Assembly: GCF_002234405.1 (NCBI RefSeq)
Contig: NZ_NMQT01000102.1
Location: 62,001-126,000, forward strand
Length of the DNA stretch: 64,000 bases
Origin: Amycolatopsis thailandensis
GTDB lineage: Bacteria > Actinomycetota > Actinomycetes > Mycobacteriales > Pseudonocardiaceae
Reading direction: 5' to 3'
Part shown: positions 37,683 to 45,668 of the stretch, one piece after another
Layout: the number at the start of each line of letters is the position of its first letter
Position numbering within the stretch: the first letter of the stretch is position 1
Notes under the pieces: model-generated
The model's input: the letters and a program-made list of their open reading frames with translations, nothing else
Database searches by the model: none
What the model was told of the DNA's origin: nothing
Position numbers and translations under genes: made by a program

Positions 37683-37960
37683 TCGTCACCGTCGCGGTGA
37701 TCCTCCTGGCTACCGGCGTGACCGTGATCCTCGTCCTCGGCGGGATTCTCGCCTGGTACATCCGGGACGCCGAACGCCGGTCAGAGCGCACGTTCACCCG
37801 GATCCATGACCCGGTTCGGATACCCGGGTCGTGGCAACTCGTCACCGACCCTGATGGACCAGCCGGGCGGCCTTTCCGGCCGGTCGTACGACCTGCGCCC
37901 GCCAGAACCGCACCCTCCGTGTCCCGCCACAGCAATAACTCCGTATCCGCATCGATCTGA
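37664..37960 (+). CDS. single-pass membrane protein (98 aa)
   Basis: ATG 37664 opens VALGVIVTVAVILLATGVTV followed by ILVLGGILAWYI, one long or two short membrane helices, then a basic RDAERRSERTF stretch and a Pro/Arg-rich tail. It overlaps the preceding mini-ORF by 19 bp. No family recognised. Confidence 0.5.
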   Translation: MVALGVIVTVAVILLATGVTVILVLGGILAWYIRDAERRSERTFTRIHDPVRIPGSWQLVTDPDGPAGRPFRPVVRPAPARTAPSVSRHSNNSVSASI

Positions 37961-38034
37961 CGTAGTCCACAGCCAACGTCGACACAAGAAATCCCCGCGA
38001 CGCGCGTACTGGCAACCACCCGAAGGAGCACATG

Positions 38035-38775
38035 ATGGCAGCAGGACACCCCACCACCACAGAGACGATCGTGGCCGTCGACGGACCGGCAGCGGCGGGA
38101 AAGACCACCACCAGCCGCGTCCTGATGGCGATCTTCGGCCTGCGCTACCTCGAGAGCGGCAGGATCTACCGGATCATCGCGGCCGAAGCCCTGCGCCGGA
38201 ACCTTCCTCCCGACGACATCGCCGCGATCGAGGCGCTCTGCGAAGAACTCCTCTCCGAGACTGGACCCAACACTGCCCTGGCCTCGCCCCGTCACACACC
38301 CGACTCGCTACGGTCCCCCGCGGTGACAGGCCTCGTCCCGGGCGTGGCCCGGATCCCGGGCGTCCGCACCCACGCCACCGCACTGATCCGGCAGTGGGCC
38401 GCCGACCAGGCTGCGCCCTGCATCATCGAAGGCCGCGACATCGGCACAGCCGTGTTCCCCGCGGCACCGGTCAAGTTCTACCTCAACGCAACCCCAGAGG
38501 TCCGGGCGGAACGCCGCGTAGGGCAAGAATCCGGGCTGTCCTACCCCGCGGTCCTGCAAGACATCCTCCGCCGTGACTACCAGGACACGACCCGGGCGAG
38601 CGCGCCGCTCATCCCCGCCCGCGACGCCATCGAGATCGACACCACCGACCTCACCATCCAGCAGGTCATCCACCGCATGGCAACGGCCTACCGGGCCCGC
38701 CGAGGCAAGGACAAGCCGATCAGGCCGGCGCGGGCGTCCGACGCTGAGCTCGGCAACCGCGGGGCCGTCGGATGA
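38035..38775 (+). CDS. cytidylate-kinase-like P-loop protein
   Basis: A 246-residue protein. AAGGAG is 6 bp from ATG 38035 (ATG 38032 precedes it directly). The CMP-kinase features are the P-loop VDGPAAAGKTTTSRVL (17-25), YLESGRIYRIIAAEALRR in place of YLDTGAMYRA, and EGRDIGTAVFPAAPVKFYLN, then VRAERR. The housekeeping cmk normally has D-T-G in the nucleotide pocket, while E-S-G here suggests a divergent paralog with altered specificity. A broken second copy lies at 39.5-40.0 kb. Confidence 0.7.
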   Translation: MAAGHPTTTETIVAVDGPAAAGKTTTSRVLMAIFGLRYLESGRIYRIIAAEALRRNLPPDDIAAIEALCEELLSETGPNTALASPRHTPDSLRSPAVTGLVPGVARIPGVRTHATALIRQWAADQAAPCIIEGRDIGTAVFPAAPVKFYLNATPEVRAERRVGQESGLSYPAVLQDILRRDYQDTTRASAPLIPARDAIEIDTTDLTIQQVIHRMATAYRARRGKDKPIRPARASDAELGNRGAVG

Positions 38776-39416
38776 CCCGCCGTCTCGTCATGCCCCTCTG
38801 TGCGATCGTCGCGGCCACGGGCCTGGTGTCCGCGTGCGCGCGACAGGATCCCTGGAACGGGGGCACGCCTCCGCCGGGAGGTTCATCGACCCAGCCTTCG
38901 TCGCCAGCGTCAGGGTTGCCGTATGCCGGTGCGCCGAAGGTCGCCAACCCGCTGTCGGCGACTGTGCTGTCGGGTGATCCTTGCGTGGACGCGTTGACGC
39001 CTGAGCAGGTGCGCCCGATTCTCGGCGCGCCTCTGAAGCAAAGCCGGGATGACCTGGCAGCGGTGGGGCCTGCGTGCACCTGGGCCAACCTGGACAGGGG
39101 CTCTCAGCTCAACGTCGGATACGCCACTGTGGCGAAGACCGGTTTGAGCGGGGTGTACCAGAACACCAAACCGCAGTCGGGCGTGTGGAGGCCGATCGCC
39201 GACGTCCAAGGTTTTCCGGCGGTGGCACACGCGGGCAGTCCAGGTCAGACAACGAAGGATCTGTGTGTCGTGACGGTCGGACTCGCCGACGAGTTCGCCG
39301 TCGATGTCGCTGTAGTCCTCGGATCCGCGTAGCAGGGCATCGTGGATCCGTGCGGCATCGCCGCAGACGCCGCGGGTGCGGTGACCGCGACGCTGAAGGC
39401 CAAGGCGGGTGCGTGA
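38772..39416 (+). pseudogene. DUF3558 lipoprotein gene with in-frame amber stop
   Basis: ATG 38772 overlaps the kinase-like stop. The frame encodes a signal peptide with lipobox VSAC (Cys22), GDPCVDALTPEQVRPILGAP and ACTWAN, as in DUF3558, and stops at TAG 39330 after 186 residues. Reading on in the same frame gives VDPCGIAADAAGAVTATLKA, the conserved C-terminal DPC..A helix of the family, up to TGA 39416. So a single in-frame amber codon removes the last 28 codons. A truncated lipoprotein, or read-through product, could still be made. Confidence 0.7.
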
Positions 39417-39529
39417 GCATGTTTCCCTGTGATCAACTGGAGCGTACCCCGTGAACCCTGACGTATGAGGCGAAGTAGGGCTTCAGCGCGCTCGTACGCA
39501 CCGCCGAAGAAGCTGCCGAGAAGGCGGGG

Positions 39530-40007
39530 TGATGTCCTGAGCGGGACCGAGACCGGGCCGAACAGCGCCCTAACCTCACCCCGCCACACACCGGAATCTC
39601 TACGTTCCCCCGCAGTGACGGGCCTCGTGCCGGCCGTGGCCCGGATCCCGGGCGCCCATACCCACGCCACCACCCTGATCCGGCAATGGACCGCCGACCA
39701 CACGCCCCGGATCATCGAGGGCCGCGACATCGGCACAGCCGTCATCCCCACCGCGCGGGTGGAGCTCTACCGCACAACGACGCCCGAAATCCCGGCACAA
39801 CGGCGCACGCTGCAGAACGGCACCGCCGGTGACGAACAGGGCCTCGCGAGCATCCACAGCCGACACGAGGCGGACACATCCCGATCGACGGCGCCTCTCA
39901 AGCCCGCCCACGACGCCGTCATCACCGACACCTCCACGCTGACCATCGATGAGGTCGTCCGCCGCGTGGTCGCGACCTGCCGCGAACGCGGCCATGCGGC
40001 CACCTGA
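39530..40007 (+). pseudogene. truncated duplicate of the cytidylate-kinase-like gene
   Basis: The frame ending at 40007 closely matches the 38035 gene at DNA and protein level from SRSPAVTGLVPxVARIPG through EGRDIGTAV to its end. The P-loop and the following nucleotide-binding helix are absent and upstream homology fades near 39530, so the copy is a 5'-deleted duplicate. It carries extra changes (YRTTTPEIPAQRR against YLNATPEVRAERR). The arrangement kinase-lipoprotein-kinase fragment indicates a local tandem duplication. Confidence 0.7.
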
Positions 40008-40071
40008 CCGCCGGCTACGGCACCCACACCAGAGCAGACATCGCAACCATCAGCGAGCAGGAGCACCCGCC

Positions 40072-40505
40072 ATGCACCCCTCCCCGGAACCGGACAACAC
40101 CGCCGCGACCACCGCCAGCAACTGCCCCTTCTGCCGGTACCAGGACCCCACGATCAGCACCGTGCTGATCGACGGACCGGCCGCCTACGTCCGCTGGGAC
40201 AACTACCCCGCGGCCCCGGCCACCTCAACATCGTCCCGAAACGGCACGTCGAGTCCTACATCGACCTCACCACCCACGAGAACACCGAACTCCACACCTT
40301 GTCCATCCAGGCCAGCCGCGTCCTCGCCGACCGGTTCCACCCTGACGGCTACACCATCGGAATCAACGAAGGACGAGCAGCGGGCCGCACGATCGACCAC
40401 CTCCACTTGCACCTCATCCCCCGCCACCAGGGCGACGTCCCCGACCCCCGCGGCGGGATCCGGCACGTCCTGCCCGGTCCCAGCCCCGACAAATGGCTCT
40501 CCTAG
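40072..40505 (+). pseudogene. HIT-family hydrolase, frameshifted
   Basis: ATG 40072 follows GCAGGAG and encodes CPFCRYQDPT..VLIDGPAAYVRWDNYP, the N-terminal part of a HIT protein with its zinc-site CxxC. After about residue 48 the correct continuation (GHLNIVPKRHVESYIDL, then the histidine triad HLHLHLIPR) is in another frame ending at TAG 40505. One base is missing near 40215-40225. An intact protein would be a ~144-residue nucleotide hydrolase or transferase. The gene ends 52 bp before the CRISPR array. Confidence 0.7.
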
Positions 40506-40556
40506 GGGGCCGGCCGGTCGATGCTGCAGTCCCATCCCTGCTGCCGAAATGATGAT

Positions 40557-41543
40557 CTTGCGATCCTCATCGGCTGAGAGGGCCGATGCCACCAGCCGGT
40601 CGCCGGGTTCGGCGATATGCTCGCCGCGCTGTTGCACTCTTCATCGGCCCCGGAGGGCCGATGCCACCGGTAGCTCCTCGACTGGTGCCCCGAGGCCACC
40701 CAGTTGCGATCCTCATCTGCCCCGGAGGGCCGATGCCACACGTTGGCTGACGAGGCCAAGGGGCTGGAAAAGCGGTTGCGATCCTCATCGGCCCCGGAGG
40801 GCCGATGCCACGCTTGTCCGCTTCGGCGTAGCGGTCCATCGCTTCGTTGTTGCGATCCTCATCCGCCCCGGAGGCCCGATGCCACCTCGCCGCGGACGCC
40901 GTCGAGATCTGCCGCGACCTCGTTGCGATCCTCATCTGCCCCGAAGGGCCGATGCCACCGTCACCCGCGCGGTGATCTGGGACCAGAAGACCAAGTTGCG
41001 ATCCTCATCCGCCCCGAAGGGCCGATGCCACACCTGAACCTGCTGTCGACCGGGATCAACAACCTCTCGTTGCGATCCTCATCGGCCCCGGAGAGCCGAT
41101 GCCACCGCCGACCATCTCGGCCTGGGCGGGGGCGAGGCCGATGTTGCGACCCTCATCGGCCCTAGAGGGCCGATGCCACTCCTTGCCGAACTGCATACGC
41201 GCCGTGCAGCCGAGGTTGCGACCCTCATCGGCCCTGGAGGGCCGATGCCACCTGATCGCTACCATCATCGGCGGCACCCGCTGGTGGTTGCGATCCTCAT
41301 CGGCCCCGGAGGGCCGATGCCACCGCGTCGAGCAGACCGAGACCGCGTTCGCGATCCTGTTGCGATCCTCATCGGCCCCGGAGGGCCGACGCCACCACCT
41401 TTAAGGAGGTCCATCGTGGCCAACACGTACCTGTTGCGATCCTCATCGGCCCCGGAGGGCCGATGCCACCGCGCGAATCTAGTGCGCGCTTTCTGGCAGT
41501 GCCGGAGTTGCGATCCTCATCGGCCCCGGAGGGCCGATGCCAC
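40557..41543 (-). CRISPR. CRISPR array 1: 14 repeats, 13 spacers
   Basis: The 37-bp repeat begins GTTGCGATCC and ends GCCGATGCCAC on the plus strand, with inner palindrome CATCGGCCC-CGGA-GGGCCGATG. Repeats start at 40557, 40631, 40703, 40775, 40849, 40922, 40995, 41069, 41143, 41215, 41287, 41359, 41433 and 41507; spacers are 35-38 bp. Read on the minus strand, the repeat leaves an 11-nt 3' flank AGGATCGCAAC after the stem, as in type I-C, where Cas5 cuts at the stem base. Transcription should therefore run leftward from the cas2 side. The left end is degenerate (first repeat 36 bp with a changed loop), as expected for the trailer. Point changes also occur in internal repeats. Confidence 0.97.
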
Positions 41544-41668
41544 CCCTGCCTATACAGGGGAAACTACTGTTTCAGAGGTTCATAGTGACCTTTCTGTAAT
41601 CGACACGCGCGGGTTTCGCTTCGGAACCTGATGGCGTGTCTGTCTACGCTCCCGGCTCTCACCTTCCC
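41544..41668 (-). promoter_or_regulatory. probable leader of CRISPR array 1
   Basis: 125 bp between the last intact repeat and the cas2 stop, locally richer in A and T than its surroundings (for example AAACTACTGTTTC and CTTTCTGTAATC). It adjoins the end with the best-preserved repeats, so it is the expected site of transcription start and spacer insertion. Confidence 0.5.
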
Positions 41669-41959
41669 TCAGAAGATGAGCGGGGTGCCGTGACCCGCTG
41701 GCGGTGAGTGCCCGATGTGCGAGGCATTGGCGAAGGATCCGGTAGTGAGGCGGTAGACACGGATGCTGTCGAGATCAGGGTGGATGATGTCGAGGAGGCG
41801 ATGGCGCAGGAGCAGCAGCTCGGCCTCGCTCATCACGATCTCGAACACCGACTTCTGCACCCGGATTCCGTACGCTTCGCAGGATCGGGCAACTTGGCGG
41901 AGTCGCCCGCGGCCAGCGGGCGTGGTCGTGTCCACGTCGTAGGTGACCAGGAGTTCCAT
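41669..41959 (-). CDS. cas2: CRISPR-associated endoribonuclease/structural protein Cas2
   Basis: A 96-residue protein starting MELLVTYDVDTTTPAGRGRL, with the conserved strand-1 aspartate (Asp8) and KSVFEIVMSEAEL typical of type I-C Cas2. The ATG lies one base after the cas1 stop (TGA-C-ATG), so it is the last gene of the operon. The C-terminal ~20 residues are Gly/His/Pro-rich. Cas2 dimers hold two Cas1 dimers in the spacer-integration complex; here the Cas1 partner is altered. Confidence 0.9.
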   Translation of the reverse strand: MELLVTYDVDTTTPAGRGRLRQVARSCEAYGIRVQKSVFEIVMSEAELLLLRHRLLDIIHPDLDSIRVYRLTTGSFANASHIGHSPPAGHGTPLIF

Positions 41960-41960
41960 G

Positions 41961-42941
41961 TCAGCTCGCGATCCAGGGTTGATAGGCGGGTTGATCGGCT
42001 CGGAGATGCCTCGCGAGTAGCCGTGCTTGCACGTTGGGCAGCAGAGCGGCGGGTATGTCACGTTCAAGCACGGAGTGTCGCCAGACCCGTTCACGTGCTT
42101 TCGACCATCGGTCGAGCACGAATGCTCTGCCGTCATCGGTGAGTGTCACACCACCCGCGGGATCCTGAGTCGTGTGTTTGGCGGTGATCTCCTTGCGGTT
42201 GAACAGGGTCAGGACGAAACGGTCAACGAGCAGGGGCCGGAACTCCTCCATCACATCGAGTGCGAGCGACGGCTTTCCGGGGCGGACCGCGTGCAGGTAG
42301 CCGATGTAGGGATCCAGCCCGACCTGTTCAAGGGCTCCGACCACCGCCACACGAAGCATGCCGTAACAGAAGGACAGAAGGCAGTTGAACTGGTCTTCGG
42401 GCGGACGTCGGCTGCGGCCCCGCGGGACTCCTCTCGCCAGCAGTGGCATGCTCTGGAAGTACGGCCGGGCGGCCGCGCCTTCGACACCGAGCAGTTCGGT
42501 CATCGAGCCCGCGCGTGCTGCCGCCGCAAGCGAATCGGCGTGTGACGCGGCAACCGCCCGGATCTCACCCTGCCTCGCGGGTTCCGCGTCGCGTGCGATG
42601 CGCAGCAGTAGCTGACGGTAGTTGTGCAGCTTTCCCGCGACGAGGGACCTCGCGATGTCGAGCCGGCGGCCGGGATCGTCGTGCGCGCGGGCTTGCTGGA
42701 GCCGTAGGAGCGGGTTACCGATCAGGTTCCCGCCGACGCGTCCGAGGAACCGACCGTTGCGCGACAACCATGTCACCGCACGGTTGTCCGCGGCGCATCG
42801 CAGAAGCAGGTCGTTGGCATTGTCGGTGAAGTCGCGGTCCAGATGGATCAGCGCGGCCTGCCGGGGACAGTAGGCGTAGTGCTCGAGGGCCGAGATCGGG
42901 ACACTGGCCCACGGCACCCCGGCAGGTCGTGCGTCGTCCAT
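41961..42941 (-). CDS. cas1: Cas1 fused in frame to a Cas4 N-terminal stub
   Basis: A 326-residue frame. Residues ~14-41 (VPISALEHYAYCPRQAALIH, then LDRDFTDN) are the N-terminal start of a type I-C Cas4, including its first Fe-S cysteine (Cys25). From about residue 42 the sequence is Cas1, entering at LLLRCAADNRAVTWLSRNGR where full-length proteins read SPALM.ACA... The rest of Cas4 (nuclease core and three cysteines) and about the first 55-60 residues of Cas1 are missing. The Cas1 catalytic triad is retained: Glu154 (LLGVEGAAA), His217 (GYLHAV), Asp229 (LALDVMEEF). The start codon is 5 bp after the cas7 stop, exactly where cas4 should begin. Confidence 0.85.
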   Translation of the reverse strand: MDDARPAGVPWASVPISALEHYAYCPRQAALIHLDRDFTDNANDLLLRCAADNRAVTWLSRNGRFLGRVGGNLIGNPLLRLQQARAHDDPGRRLDIARSLVAGKLHNYRQLLLRIARDAEPARQGEIRAVAASHADSLAAAARAGSMTELLGVEGAAARPYFQSMPLLARGVPRGRSRRPPEDQFNCLLSFCYGMLRVAVVGALEQVGLDPYIGYLHAVRPGKPSLALDVMEEFRPLLVDRFVLTLFNRKEITAKHTTQDPAGGVTLTDDGRAFVLDRWSKARERVWRHSVLERDIPAALLPNVQARLLARHLRADQPAYQPWIAS

Positions 42942-42946
42942 GCCTG

Positions 42947-43837
42947 TCAGGCCAGCAGCTTGGCGAGCGTCACACCGGCGGGCAGATCGTCGTCCGCGGC
43001 GTTGACCACATAGTCGCTGAAAGAGCGGGGCGGGCCGGTGACGTGGTCGGCGAGGCCGGCGGTGACGCGTTCGGTGAGTTTGTGCGCCGGGGCGTTGCCG
43101 AAGGCGTTGTCGTGGCTGAAGACGTACAGGCCGCGGGTGGTCATCGTTCCCCGGGCGGCGGAGCGGTCGTGGTCGAACATCATCTCCAGGGTGCGGTAGA
43201 GCAGTTCCAGGTCACGGCTGTCGACCGCGGTCTGCTTACCGCGGGAGGCGGAGTAGTAGATCTCGGCCTTGTAGAGCCCGTAGGGGACAGTCCACTTGGA
43301 ACCCATCTCGGTGCTCTCACCCCTGTCGATGTGGTCCTGTTTGGTCTGGGTGACCCGGGTGATCGTGTGCTGCTGCGGCGCGACGGGGTGGTAGCTGCGG
43401 GCGTTGGTGACCTGAAGCGGCCCGTAGATCTGGCCCAAGGATTTGGTGTCGCCTGTGGACAGAACCGCGCCGAACAGCCGGATGTCGGCGTACTTCTCGG
43501 TCAGCCAGGCACGGGCCGTTTCCCGTTGCTCGGCCGTGGGTTTCTTCTTTTTGTCGGTGATGTTTCCGGCCTCGAGAGACTCGGCCAGGCGGGTGTTCAG
43601 GGCGTGGCCGGCTTCGACGAAGATCCCGTACCGCGGGTCACCGTCCGCGGCGAGGGACAGGGTGTTGCGGATCTTGCGTTTGATCGCGACATCGGTGATC
43701 AACCCGTGCCCGGTCTCCTCGTCCATGCGCGGCCGATTACCGAAATCCGGGTCGCCGTTGGGGTTGCCGTCGGCGACGTCGAACAGCAAGACCATGTCGT
43801 GACGGACGGCGGGGTCGAGGTGCGGTGCGATACTCAC
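42947..43837 (-). CDS. cas7: type I-C Cas7 (Csd2), crRNA-binding backbone subunit
   Basis: A 296-residue protein. GTG 43837 follows AAAGG. The N-terminal RRM-like signature HDMVLLFDVADGNPNGDPDF, then RPRMDEETGHGLITDVAIKR and KIRN is diagnostic for Csd2. Several copies form the backbone of the Cascade complex along the crRNA. Its length is normal for the family and no damage is seen. It follows cas8c with a 49-bp gap. Confidence 0.95.
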   Translation of the reverse strand: MSIAPHLDPAVRHDMVLLFDVADGNPNGDPDFGNRPRMDEETGHGLITDVAIKRKIRNTLSLAADGDPRYGIFVEAGHALNTRLAESLEAGNITDKKKKPTAEQRETARAWLTEKYADIRLFGAVLSTGDTKSLGQIYGPLQVTNARSYHPVAPQQHTITRVTQTKQDHIDRGESTEMGSKWTVPYGLYKAEIYYSASRGKQTAVDSRDLELLYRTLEMMFDHDRSAARGTMTTRGLYVFSHDNAFGNAPAHKLTERVTAGLADHVTGPPRSFSDYVVNAADDDLPAGVTLAKLLA

Positions 43838-43886
43838 TGGTAAACCTTTCGCTGCTGTGATGGGAAGGTGGGTTGGCGGACGGAGG

Positions 43887-45668
43887 TCAGTCCACGCTTC
43901 CGCCAGTTTCGGCGTCAGTGTTCTGTTGGTGGGCGCGGGCTTGGCGGCTGTCGGCGGCGCGCTGCTGGTGGTAGCCGAGGACGAACTGTGCCTGGCGCTG
44001 CGGTGGCAGGAAGCCGGGAAGCGGCTCCGCTGAGTCGATCTTGTCCATCAGCGCGTCGAGTGTGGTGTGTAGCGCCTCGGCGGCGGCTCGGGTTTCCGGC
44101 TTGCGGCGGATTTTGGCGAGCCAGGCCTTGGCCAGTTTGGTGCCGGTCATCACCGCCGGGATGGGGTTGCTCTGCGCGGAGCCCCGGAACTTGTCGCCGA
44201 ACGTCGCGTTGACGTCGGGTCCGTGGGCTTTGCGCTGGATCTTCTCCAGGTGCGCGAACACACGGCCGTAGAGGTAGGCGGTGTCAGTGTTGTTCTCGTC
44301 GAGACCGGCGGACACGCGGGACTCCTTCTCTTGGGGATCGCACAGCGCCAGCCGCAGCAGCGCCGCGCGTGGGGCGTCGATGCGGCCGTCGGCGGCGATG
44401 CGGTGCAGGACGTGGTGCAGGACCGAAGCGGGCAGCGGCAGGCCGCGCAGCGCGCGGGCGAGCAGGTCGCGCTGGACGTGGTCGCGCCGCCGTCCGCTCT
44501 TGCTGCCAAGCTCGGTGTAGCGGCCGGACTCTCCGGGTCGCGCTTCCCAGCGTCCGGTAGCCAGCACGAGCTGCCACAGTCCGAACGCGACAGGCTCATC
44601 GAGGCCATAGGTGACCATGAGCGTGTCGCGGTACCAGCGCGCCACGGACAGGAGCGCGGTCGGCAACGGCAGGTCGATCCAGTCCCGGACCATGATCCGG
44701 GAGGCGTTGCCGCCGACGGTCAGCGAGCAGAACCGCTCGTCGCTGCCGATCCGCTCCGCCGTGTCCTTCGCCCGCGCCAGGTCCCCGGACCACAGCCGCT
44801 TCAGCAGAGCGTTGACCTGGTCAGGGTCGGGGCCGGTCGCGAAACCGCTGAGCACATCGGGTTCCTCGGCGCCCAGGACCCACCACACCATGCGGCTGTC
44901 CTGTCCGGGCAGGTTGATCGCGTGCCGGGAGCCGAGCAGCTGAGTCATACCGCTCCCGACGGCGTTGCCGCAGGTGAAACAGATCGGCGTGTGGGTCAGG
45001 TCGTCGGTCAGGCCGTAGCCGAAGACCGAGGCGTTCACGCTCACCAGCGCCGCGTCGTTACCGGCTCCGGGGACCAGGCGCTTGGGAACCGTGCCTGGCA
45101 TCGAGTTCACCAGCTGCCCGGTCTGGCCGCACACCAGGCACAGCCCCTGGCGAGGTGCCGTGCCGCCTTTCCGGCGGGTGACCTCCGCAGTCCAGAACCG
45201 CACCAGCGAGGGCCGGTGGATGGCAAGCTCGTCGTCCACCGCGATCAGGACGCCGTCCTTCGCCGCCACGCCCTCCGGGCGCGCCAGCATGGCTTCGTCC
45301 CGGTAGAACCCGGCCAGCCGCGCGGCGGCCGCGTCCCGCGGGTCGTTTTCGGCCCAGCGGCGAATCAGGTCGGCGAACCGCCTGTGGCATTCGGCGACAC
45401 GTTCGGGTTTCGTGGTGTCGTCGCCCCAGCCGAAGACGTACTGGACATCGTCGGCGCCGAGCTGCGGTGCCACACCGACCGTCCGCGTGACCGCCGGAGC
45501 GACCCGGTACTGCCCGCGTCGTTTCCCGTCCGGCTCACGCAGCCCGGTCAGCCGGGTCTCGCGGCCGTCGGTGAACAGGTCCAGCCGCCACAGGAACTCC
45601 CGCTCCCGATGGAACGGCGGCGTGGTCACATGGTCCTCGGAGTAGCCGACCAGGCGTTGCAGCAGCAT
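43887..45668 (-). CDS. cas8c: type I-C large subunit Cas8c (Csd1)
   Basis: A 593-residue protein beginning LLQRLVGYSEDH, with the typical Csd1 features: LCLVCGQTGQLV and PICFTCGNAVGSG (a four-cysteine zinc site), LGSRHAINL, VRDWIDLPLP and a long helical C-terminus with RKPETRAAAE. In type I-C it recognises the PAM, and an internal start in some systems yields a small Cas11-like subunit. The ATG directly follows the cas5 TGA. The length is normal. Confidence 0.95.
   Translation of the reverse strand: MLLQRLVGYSEDHVTTPPFHREREFLWRLDLFTDGRETRLTGLREPDGKRRGQYRVAPAVTRTVGVAPQLGADDVQYVFGWGDDTTKPERVAECHRRFADLIRRWAENDPRDAAAARLAGFYRDEAMLARPEGVAAKDGVLIAVDDELAIHRPSLVRFWTAEVTRRKGGTAPRQGLCLVCGQTGQLVNSMPGTVPKRLVPGAGNDAALVSVNASVFGYGLTDDLTHTPICFTCGNAVGSGMTQLLGSRHAINLPGQDSRMVWWVLGAEEPDVLSGFATGPDPDQVNALLKRLWSGDLARAKDTAERIGSDERFCSLTVGGNASRIMVRDWIDLPLPTALLSVARWYRDTLMVTYGLDEPVAFGLWQLVLATGRWEARPGESGRYTELGSKSGRRRDHVQRDLLARALRGLPLPASVLHHVLHRIAADGRIDAPRAALLRLALCDPQEKESRVSAGLDENNTDTAYLYGRVFAHLEKIQRKAHGPDVNATFGDKFRGSAQSNPIPAVMTGTKLAKAWLAKIRRKPETRAAAEALHTTLDALMDKIDSAEPLPGFLPPQRQAQFVLGYHQQRAADSRQARAHQQNTDAETGGSVD

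Noticed and set aside
36064..38295. Minus-strand open frame of ~740 codons
   Set aside because: Val/Gly/Arg-rich antisense of the EEP-like, membrane and kinase-like genes; no start signal.
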